Shown piece after piece: positions 15,226 through 20,675 of a stretch of DNA of 22,484 nt (positions are counted from its first letter, which is position 1; every line of letters begins with the position of its first letter). Made by a program: the position numbers and the translations under genes. Source of the DNA: an uncultured Peptostreptococcaceae bacterium (GTDB lineage Bacteria; Bacillota; Clostridia; Peptostreptococcales; Anaerovoracaceae); assembly GCA_905236895.1 (NCBI GenBank), contig CAJOQI010000127.1:1-22484 (forward strand), in the 5' to 3' direction. The notes below the pieces were generated by a model that was given only the letters and a program-made list of their open reading frames with translations, made no database searches and was not told where the DNA came from.

Positions 15226-16719
15226 TTACATTAACATCTGAAGGCCTTTGACAATCAGGTCATAGGCCACCATGGGAAGCACTCCCATAAATATATTAAG
15301 TCCCATGAGAATTATTCCGGAAAGCAAATAGGCTTTGTCGGTTTTCCCTGGGGAAGAAATCTCTTTTTCTTTCTTCGTTGGGTGGGCATAGATTCTTATT
15401 ACCGTCCTTATGAAATAAAGGGCATTAAGCACCGTACTTATAACCAAGGTAAGGGCTACCACATAGAAGATCCATTTCTCCTCCCCCTCCATAGCCGCAA
15501 TGGTTATGAAGTATTTGGATGAGAAGCCTGCCAGTACAGGTATGCCCAACATGGAGAAGGATGCCAGGGTAAAGAAGAAACCTGCCACCGGATTCTTTAA
15601 GGCGGATCCTTGAAGGTCATGGAAGACCAGACTTCCGCCGGCTGTATCCGCCAGCCTTGGGGTTGTAAGGAAGAGAAGTGACTTGGTTACAGCGTGAGCC
15701 AGCATATGGAAGATGGCTGCTGCGTAGGCAGCCTCTTCTCCTATTCCAAGAGCCATAAAGATATATCCAATCTGGGCCGCAGATGAGAGAGCCACCATGC
15801 GATTAATATTGTTCTGTCTAATTGCCGAAACGGATCCTACGATGGCGCCAATTACCCCCAGAATCAAGAGAATCCTGTGAAGAGGTACCAGCTCCAGCAC
15901 ATCCGGTCCGATTACTCTATAGTAGACTTTGATCAAAAGGAATAGATATGCCTTGGATATCACGGAGCTTAGAAGTCCCGCGGAAGTTGGCGTTGCCCAG
16001 CCGTAGGTGTCGGGCATCCAGAAGTAAAACGGAAAGAGTCCGCTCTTGATGGAAAGTCCGATGGTCATCATTCCCATGGCAAAGGTAAGAGACAGGGTCA
16101 TATCCGGATCCATTACTATATTCTTCAGGGTTTCGTGAAGAGGCACCATGAGAAGGTGTCCCGTCATGCTGTAGAGAAGAATAACTCCCAGCAAGAAGAG
16201 ACCCGAACCGAAGAGGTTCATCACCATATATCTAACGGCGGCAAGGGTGGTCTTTCCCACTTCCCTTACAACCAAAAGGCCGCAGCTTGAGAGGGTCAAA
16301 ATCTCGATGAATACATAGCCGGAGAAAATATCGTTGGTGAAAACCAAGGCACAGATGGCCGCCATTGCCAGATTTAAAAGGGAGCAGTAGAGATTGTGCT
16401 TGCTGTCGTCCACCTGGGTCTGAAGATATTTATATCCCGCAATGAGAGATGAGATGATTACCGCCAAGAAAACCAGCAGCACCAAAGCCTCCAGAACTCC
16501 CGCGCGGATTTCGTTGCCCCAAGGCGCAGGGAATTCACCCATGGAATAGGTAAAGGAACCTTCCGCCATAGTTTTGGAAAGGACGGTTGCATCAAGTACA
16601 ATCAAGACCCCCATCCAAAGCCCCGTCAATGTATAGGCCGCCTTCTTGCTCAGCAGATTGGAGAGGGCCGCCAGGAATAAGCTTCCTATTATCATAAAGA
16701 GAGGGAAATTCCAGACCAT
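15226..16719 (-). CDS. mrpD: Na+/H+ antiporter subunit D (first ion-channel subunit)
   Basis: A 497-residue polytopic subunit of the NuoN/M-like family, placed straight after mrpC as in Mrp and archaeal Mbh operons. It should form one of the ion-translocating half-channel units in the membrane. Key residues are Glu139 (YVFIEILTL), Lys225 (GLSIKSGLFPF), Lys256 (SVISKAYLF), Lys346 (HAVTKSLLF) and Lys402 (FSSKYF). The MPDTYGWATPTSAGLLSSV block is typical of MrpD/MbhH. The start overlaps the mrpC stop by one base (TAATG), and the ribosome site GAGGAGGAGG is built from the acidic tail codons of mrpC. Confidence 0.9.
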   Translation of the reverse strand: MVWNFPLFMIIGSLFLAALSNLLSKKAAYTLTGLWMGVLIVLDATVLSKTMAEGSFTYSMGEFPAPWGNEIRAGVLEALVLLVFLAVIISSLIAGYKYLQTQVDDSKHNLYCSLLNLAMAAICALVFTNDIFSGYVFIEILTLSSCGLLVVREVGKTTLAAVRYMVMNLFGSGLFLLGVILLYSMTGHLLMVPLHETLKNIVMDPDMTLSLTFAMGMMTIGLSIKSGLFPFYFWMPDTYGWATPTSAGLLSSVISKAYLFLLIKVYYRVIGPDVLELVPLHRILLILGVIGAIVGSVSAIRQNNINRMVALSSAAQIGYIFMALGIGEEAAYAAAIFHMLAHAVTKSLLFLTTPRLADTAGGSLVFHDLQGSALKNPVAGFFFTLASFSMLGIPVLAGFSSKYFITIAAMEGEEKWIFYVVALTLVISTVLNALYFIRTVIRIYAHPTKKEKEISSPGKTDKAYLLSGIILMGLNIFMGVLPMVAYDLIVKGLQMLM

Positions 16720-17099
16720 TATTCGTCCTCCTCCTCTTCATGAAGCAGATGATAGATTTCATCCATATCCAAGGTGTGATAGCGCTTATACAGTCTTACA
16801 GCCAGAGCCAGCATAACCGCTGTCACGGAAACGGAAACCACGATTCCCGTCAGTACCAATCCTGCGGGAATAGGGTTTATATATTGAGAGGCATCCAGGA
16901 TTTCATCCTGAATAATCGGAGCTTTTCTTCCTTCTATATATCCCATGGATGTAAGGAAGAGAAAAAGTCCCGTGTCCATAATATTTAGACCGATGATTTT
17001 CTTTACCAGGTTTCTTTGAAAAAGCAGGGTTGCGAATCCGATGGCAAAAAGAATTATTGCAACGGCTTCTTGGTAGTTGTTAAGTAGCATATCAAGCAT
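16719..17099 (-). CDS. mrpC: Na+/H+ antiporter subunit C (NuoK-like)
   Basis: A 126-residue protein with three hydrophobic helices (about 10-28, 34-52, 76-102), homologous to NuoK. Family-like segments are LIGLNIMDTGLFLF-type text (residues 37-49, read here as IGLNIMDTGLFLF) and PIPAGLVLTGIVVSVSVTAVMLAL (77-100, the most conserved MrpC block). The C-terminus is strongly acidic. NuoK-type subunits line the central ion path next to the antiporter-like subunits. The start overlaps the end of the mrpB fusion gene by eight bases, so translation is probably coupled. Confidence 0.93.
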   Translation of the reverse strand: MLDMLLNNYQEAVAIILFAIGFATLLFQRNLVKKIIGLNIMDTGLFLFLTSMGYIEGRKAPIIQDEILDASQYINPIPAGLVLTGIVVSVSVTAVMLALAVRLYKRYHTLDMDEIYHLLHEEEEDE

Positions 17100-18036
17100 T
17101 GCCTATACCCCCTCTCCTAAAGAGTGAGTAGAAGCCGTACATGGTGCAGGCAACAACAAGGCCTACCGCAATATTAAGAGGTAGGATAAGCCCCGCGGAG
17201 AAGATGGCTCCGGGGATTCCCTTGGGAATTGGGTTGTGGATGCCGTTGGCTCCGATAAAGAAGACATAGCATTTGGAAAGGGCGTAGAAGCCCAGTGCAC
17301 AGAAGGACAGCAAATTGATTCTCTTGGACGTAAGGATGGTGTCCGATACGGTGAAGCCAAGGGACGTGGACATGATAATAAGTCCCGCACCAAGAATCGC
17401 TCCGCCGGAGAAGCCTCCTCCCGGAGAAATATGCCCGTTAAGCAGCACGTAGATACCGAATACCATAAGGCAGGGAACCAGGAAGAATCCTACGGTTCTA
17501 AGAACGGTATCCTTGGATGTGTCAAAATATGTATCTTTAAGCACCGTATAATAGTCTTCGTTGATGCTTCTCATGTTTTTCTTATCTATGCGAAGAAGAA
17601 TGGTGGTGCATATGAGTGCGGTGAAGAGAACAAAGGATTCGCCCAGAGTATCGAAGGCACGGTAGTCCAGGATCATTCCCGCAACCACGTTTACGGCGCC
17701 GGTTTCTTCAAGGCCCTTCTCTATATATCTAACCGCAACCTCGTCGGCTAAGGGATTGGCCTTTCCGAAGGCAGGAAGATGGGCCACCACATAGAGCATA
17801 ATGATGGAGAATACCACACAGCTAAAGATGGCCACCAGCTGATAGACAATCCTGAATTCTTTTTGTCTTCTAAGAATAGCAACTTTAGTCTGGGGGTCTG
17901 ATTCCAGGGACTTCTCCCAACGTTTTTCACTTTGCTTTTGGTCTTCTCTTGTGGCATCAGGTCTGGATTCAGTATCCAGGAAGCCCTCCATGCTTTGAAA
18001 GTCGCCGGAAAACCAAGAATTTTTCTTATCGCTCAT
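17092..18036 (-). CDS. mrpB: MbhE-MrpB fusion subunit
   Basis: A 314-residue fusion. Residues 1-60 are a charged cytoplasmic-type extension unlike the usual subunits. Residues 62-150 match MbhE / the far C-terminus of MrpA, with GAVNVVAGMILDYRAFDTLGE at about 113-133. Residues 176-303 are MrpB (MnhB), with the signature GHISPGGGFSGG (201-212). In archaeal Mbh these are two proteins (MbhE, MbhF); in classical Mrp the first part is the tail of MrpA. The fusion therefore keeps neighbours of the complex in fixed order. The frame is continuous, and the start overlaps the preceding stop by four bases behind an AGGAGG. Confidence 0.88.
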   Translation of the reverse strand: MSDKKNSWFSGDFQSMEGFLDTESRPDATREDQKQSEKRWEKSLESDPQTKVAILRRQKEFRIVYQLVAIFSCVVFSIIMLYVVAHLPAFGKANPLADEVAVRYIEKGLEETGAVNVVAGMILDYRAFDTLGESFVLFTALICTTILLRIDKKNMRSINEDYYTVLKDTYFDTSKDTVLRTVGFFLVPCLMVFGIYVLLNGHISPGGGFSGGAILGAGLIIMSTSLGFTVSDTILTSKRINLLSFCALGFYALSKCYVFFIGANGIHNPIPKGIPGAIFSAGLILPLNIAVGLVVACTMYGFYSLFRRGGIGNA

Positions 18037-18323
18037 CTTAGGTCCTCCTGATCAACTTCAAGCCCCTCTTCCATATCCTTATCTTTTTTCCTGAACTTTC
18101 TTAAGGTCAGGAGGAAGAGCATTCCCGAAACTCCCGCACCAACAGCGGCTTCCGTAACCGCCAGGTCCGGCGATTCCATCAAAGCCCAGATAATGGCCAT
18201 GATTATGCTATAGGACATGAAAATAATAACCGCCGGGAGCAGCTTTCTGGTGATGTTTACGCTGATGGCACAGATAACCAAAAGCAGAAGGAGAATTATC
18301 TTAAAGATTTCAATGATGGTCAT
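18033..18323 (-). CDS. MbhD-like subunit (DUF4040; MrpA C-terminal part)
   Basis: A 96-residue protein with three helices and an acidic tail. SPDLAVTEAAVGAGVSG (51-67) is the hallmark of the DUF4040/MbhD domain, which in classical Mrp is the NuoJ-like section of MrpA. Here it is a free-standing gene, as in archaeal Mbh hydrogenases. It probably forms part of the hydrophilic axis joining the antiporter-like subunits. Start ATG 18323 overlaps mrpG by 14 bases, with GGAGG just upstream. Confidence 0.88.
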   Translation of the reverse strand: MTIIEIFKIILLLLLVICAISVNITRKLLPAVIIFMSYSIIMAIIWALMESPDLAVTEAAVGAGVSGMLFLLTLRKFRKKDKDMEEGLEVDQEDLR

Positions 18324-18642
18324 TTAAGTCCTCCCTCCTCATATAGTCTTCCAAATGGTCGTTCATATGATATTCAATGAGCCCAAGGAAATGGGCGGAT
18401 ACGGGGGCTGTTACCCACATGAATATTACAACCAAGAGAAGCTTAAGCGCCGGGAACAGCTGCCAAAGTTCTATGGCCACCCCAAGGGCACCAAGGAAAA
18501 CGGCTGCAGTGTCACCGATGCCGGCGGCATGTACTCTGTTTAATATAAATCCAAAGCGCTTGCTTCCAAGAACAGCGGAAACCAGGGCAAAGAGACATAG
18601 TATAAGAAGGGCTGCGGTTAACCAGAATTTAAGCCATTCCAT
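18310..18642 (-). CDS. mrpG: Na+/H+ antiporter subunit G
   Basis: A 110-residue subunit with three hydrophobic helices (about 3-25, 38-58, 63-85 from this start). RVHAAGIGDTAAVFLGALG is the MrpG/MnhG block, followed by VTAPVSAHFLGLIEYH. The open frame extends 12 codons further to ATG 18678, but a GGAGG eight bases before ATG 18642 and the normal family N-terminus (MEWLKFWL) favour the shorter form. It overlaps mrpF by 14 bases. MrpG is a small membrane subunit needed for complex assembly in characterised Mrp systems. Confidence 0.92.
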   Translation of the reverse strand: MEWLKFWLTAALLILCLFALVSAVLGSKRFGFILNRVHAAGIGDTAAVFLGALGVAIELWQLFPALKLLLVVIFMWVTAPVSAHFLGLIEYHMNDHLEDYMRREDLNDHH

Positions 18643-18958
18643 CGTCGCCGCCTCCTTCCTGCTCTTCTGCCTCCACATTCTTCTTTCTGCGTCTGATATA
18701 GACGGAGCTGAAGATGATTACGGAAACAAAACTGATAAATGCATATATCAAAGCCACGTCAATCAAATATGCCTCATCCAAGAAAGCTGTAAGGATGAAG
18801 AAGGAGATGATGACCATGGTATTAATCATATTCACGGAAAGAAGACGGTCCGTAACCTTTGGTCCTTTGATGGATCTAAGGATCATGGATCCCATGAGCA
18901 CTGCCATTACAAGAAGGGCGGCGGAGTATAGGGTTGTATATGCTTGATCCAATGTCAT
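18629..18958 (-). CDS. mrpF: Na+/H+ antiporter subunit F
   Basis: A 109-residue subunit with three helices (about 7-27, 47-63, 67-90). IKGPKVTDRLLSVNMINTM (30-48) is the MrpF/MnhF signature around the conserved Pro and Asp-Arg. ALIYAFISFVS is also family-like. The C-terminal 20 residues are charged and Gly/Asp-rich, and their codons contain the ribosome site for mrpG. It overlaps mrpE by four bases (ATGA). Confidence 0.94.
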   Translation of the reverse strand: MTLDQAYTTLYSAALLVMAVLMGSMILRSIKGPKVTDRLLSVNMINTMVIISFFILTAFLDEAYLIDVALIYAFISFVSVIIFSSVYIRRRKKNVEAEEQEGGGDDGMA

Positions 18959-19413
18959 CCCTTTACTCTCCTAAGCAGCTTGATGAAGGAGGAGTCATCC
19001 AGATCCTCCGCAAATTCCGGTCTTAAACAATGGATTACGAACCTGTCCCCCTCTTGGAGGATGGTGAAGGTTCCGGGGGTTAATGTGATGGAATTTGCCA
19101 GCACCACATTGGAGAAAGAATCCTCCAATCCCGAATGAAATTCAACCAAAACCGGATCCGGCTTTTTGCTGCCGCTCCAAACCAGGGCAGCAACCTGACC
19201 GGCAGCCTTAAAGATTTCTATTATAAGACTAAACACATAGGCTAAGACCAGAGGAAGGTTCTTTAGGAACTTCTTATCGCTGGACAGTGGATACTTAAGA
19301 GCTTTATAAAAAAACAAAGAAAGGGCAAGGGAAATAACTACTCCCAATGCCAGGATTTCAAGTGTAATTCTTCCGTTAAAGATTATCCAAAGCAATAAGA
19401 ATATTATAAACAT
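18955..19413 (-). CDS. mrpE: Na+/H+ antiporter subunit E, first gene of the operon
   Basis: A 152-residue subunit with an N-terminal hydrophobic hairpin (about 2-35), a third helix (52-75) and a soluble domain. VLANSITLTPGTFTI (104-118) is the MrpE/MnhE signature (TPGT), and the last helix, SSFIKLLRRVKG, closes the family pattern. It heads a run of ten overlapping or closely spaced genes ending at 10180, in the order E-F-G-D-(E/B)-C-D of archaeal Mbh. No Shine-Dalgarno precedes the ATG; the promoter -10 ends nine bases upstream, pointing to a leaderless or near-leaderless message. Confidence 0.93.
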   Translation of the reverse strand: MFIIFLLLWIIFNGRITLEILALGVVISLALSLFFYKALKYPLSSDKKFLKNLPLVLAYVFSLIIEIFKAAGQVAALVWSGSKKPDPVLVEFHSGLEDSFSNVVLANSITLTPGTFTILQEGDRFVIHCLRPEFAEDLDDSSFIKLLRRVKG

Positions 19414-19422
19414 AGTCTTTTA

Positions 19423-19451
19423 AGTATAGCATAAATTGACAAGGCCGTAAA
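19423..19451 (-). promoter_or_regulatory. Promoter of the mrp operon (near-leaderless)
   Basis: The minus strand shows TTTACG (19446-19451, 4 of 6), a 17-base spacer ending TGC, and TATACT (19423-19428). This makes an extended -10. The ATG at 19413 begins nine bases after the -10. Confidence 0.65.
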
Positions 19452-19591
19452 AACTCTAATTTTGCCAATTGGAAAGCCCCGACCATAGGTCGGGGTTCTC
19501 TTTTCGGACTTTTATGCCCGATGTTCTTAGATGTTTTTTAAGACCTTATTTGATTACTTTCTTTCTAAAACGCAATTTTTTAGAAAAACGC

Positions 19592-19619
19592 AAAACCCAA
19601 CAGGGCGGCTTCCCGTTGG
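19592..19619 (-). terminator. Probable terminator of marR
   Basis: On the minus strand CCAAC-GGG pairs with CCC-(one bulged base)-GTTGG around a six-base loop, and is followed by GTTTTGCGTTTTT. It lies about 170 bases past the marR stop. An alternative stem nearer marR (19725-19747) has a mismatch and a later U-run, so either could serve. Confidence 0.55.
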
Positions 19620-19790
19620 AACTCGTCTTCCATATATAAGAATATTCTGTTTTTATTACAGTACTTTTGAACGATATGTAAAGATTTTAACAATGATTTT
19701 TCACATACAAAAAAATAACAAGAGACGACCTTCCTAAGGAATATCGCCCCCTGTTTTTTATATGAACATCGCCTTTGGATGGGACAAGTG

Positions 19791-20468
19791 CTATTCTTCG
19801 TCCTCTGCCTCTTCAACAACTTCCAACTTTTCAAGAAGCTTCAGAAGCTGTTCCTTTTCCTTTTCGGTATATACAGTGAAAAGCTTGGAAAAACGTTCTT
19901 TTCTCTCGTCCTCAAGCTCGTAGGCTCTGGCTTTTCCCACCTCTGTAAGGGTGATCAAAGTAGCTCTCTTGTCGTCGGGATCCACGGTTCTTACAGCATA
20001 TCCTTCTGCCTCCAGCTTGCTGATAAGCTCGGATACCGAGGATGGATTGATTCCCATCTTTTCTACCAGCTCCTTCTGACGAATGCCTTTGTCCTGCTCC
20101 ACCAGGGTTTCCAACATTCTTTCCTGAGCAAAGGCTCTCATTCTTCTCTTATGTCCGTAGGGACCGTGGTGTTCCGGACCGTGAGGGCCGTGGCCACCCA
20201 TTCCGGAACCCTGAGGACCGTGTCCGCAAGGACCAAAGCCTTTAGCCATCTCTCCTTGAGGGCCTTGAGGACCGTGATGACCGGGGCCATGTGGACCGTG
20301 TCCGACCATTCCCGGGCCCTGAGGTCCACGTCCGCAGGGGCCGTGATGGCCGAAGTGACCTTCAGGCATCATCATTCTTCTGAGAGCGTGGGGTGCCTTC
20401 ATTAACTGTTCAAATAGTTTTTCGTCTACGGATCTATTTTCTCTATTCATTCTGTTCATTCTATTCAT
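19791..20468 (-). CDS. MarR-family regulator with a His/Gly/Pro-rich N-terminal insert
   Basis: A 225-residue DNA-binding regulator. Residues 107-200 are a MarR-type winged helix: IRQKELVEKMGINPSSVSEL (recognition region) and the wing AVRTVDPDDKRATLITLTEVG. An acidic coiled-coil-like tail follows (185-225). Residues 37-106 are an unusual low-complexity insert with 13 His and 2 Cys. It consists of a 36-residue duplication (about 42-77 and 78-106), each copy with GPCGxGPQGxGM and GHGPHGP. It could bind a metal, but this is inference. The N-terminus repeats MNR three times; the first ATG has AAAAGGAG six bases before it. A strong promoter with matching palindromes on both sides suggests autorepression. 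The mrp operon lies downstream and the DUF885 gene is divergent; both are possible targets. Confidence 0.85.
   Translation of the reverse strand: MNRMNRMNRENRSVDEKLFEQLMKAPHALRRMMMPEGHFGHHGPCGRGPQGPGMVGHGPHGPGHHGPQGPQGEMAKGFGPCGHGPQGSGMGGHGPHGPEHHGPYGHKRRMRAFAQERMLETLVEQDKGIRQKELVEKMGINPSSVSELISKLEAEGYAVRTVDPDDKRATLITLTEVGKARAYELEDERKERFSKLFTVYTEKEKEQLLKLLEKLEVVEEAEDEE
20151..20345 (-). repeat. 36-codon duplication in marR
   Basis: Residues 42-70 and 78-106 align at an offset of 36 residues with shared GPCGxGPQGxGMxGHGPHGP spacing. This is a tandem duplication of about 108 bases, the second copy ending at 20151. Confidence 0.8.
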
Positions 20469-20516
20469 TTATGTCTCCTTTTCCTGCCGCCCAGCGGCAT
20501 TTGTTCTTCATATTAG

Positions 20517-20528
20517 TTTGGTACCGAA
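20517..20528. promoter_or_regulatory. Probable MarR operator 1
   Basis: TTTGGTACCGAA differs by one base from the perfect palindrome TTTGGTACCAAA. It sits at the expected marR transcription start, just downstream of the -10. Confidence 0.55.
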
Positions 20529-20531
20529 TTA

Positions 20532-20560
20532 AATATACTACCGGTCAACCCCTTTGTCAA
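20532..20560 (-). promoter_or_regulatory. Promoter of marR
   Basis: A perfect TTGACA (20555-20560), a 17-base spacer and TATATT (20532-20537) lie on the minus strand. The predicted leader is about 57 bases. Confidence 0.8.
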
Positions 20561-20565
20561 TATAT

Positions 20566-20577
20566 TTTTGTACCAAA
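20566..20577. promoter_or_regulatory. Probable MarR operator 2
   Basis: TTTTGTACCAAA differs by one base from TTTGGTACCAAA. It lies just upstream of the marR -35, with its centre 49 bp from operator 1. Confidence 0.5.
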
Positions 20578-20585
20578 ATAATTTT

Positions 20586-20598
20586 GTGACTTTGTCAC
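20586..20598. repeat. Inverted repeat GTGAC-TTT-GTCAC
   Basis: A perfect five-base inverted repeat with a three-base centre lies nine bases upstream of the -35 of the DUF885 gene. It could be a regulator site, but its small size also allows chance. Confidence 0.35.
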
Positions 20599-20606
20599 CT
20601 CTCGTA

Positions 20607-20635
20607 TTGTACGGGGTATTGCTATCCTGTATAAT
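20607..20635 (+). promoter_or_regulatory. Promoter of the DUF885 lipoprotein gene
   Basis: TTGTAC (20607-20612), a 17-base spacer and a perfect TATAAT (20630-20635) predict a leader of about 34 bases containing AAAAAGGAG. Confidence 0.8.
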
Positions 20636-20675
20636 GAAGAACAATTAAGGCATTCAAAAAGGAGATATACATATA

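Larger units (their letters stand above)
19414..19790. other. Gene-free gap between mrpE and marR
   Basis: These 377 AT-rich bases hold the mrp promoter (19423-19451) and a perfect eight-base-pair hairpin CCCCGACC-ATA-GGTCGGGG (19477-19495). They also hold a terminator-like hairpin (19592-19619) and a weaker stem near 19725-19747 with a U-run downstream on the minus strand. Short open frames here look like chance. I see no gene. Confidence 0.65.

Noticed and set aside
18643..18678. Longer N-terminus for MrpG
   Set aside because: The 12 extra residues are charged and not family-like, while a GGAGG is ideally placed for ATG 18642.
10180..19413. Membrane-bound hydrogenase or complex I operon
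   Set aside because: No NuoB/C/D/H/I-like or NiFe hydrogenase subunit is present. The run is bounded by a promoter at 19423 and a terminator at 10116-10160.
19531..19834. Small open frames in the mrpE-marR gap
   Set aside because: The composition is AT-rich and random-looking, with no ribosome site; they overlap hairpins and the end of marR.
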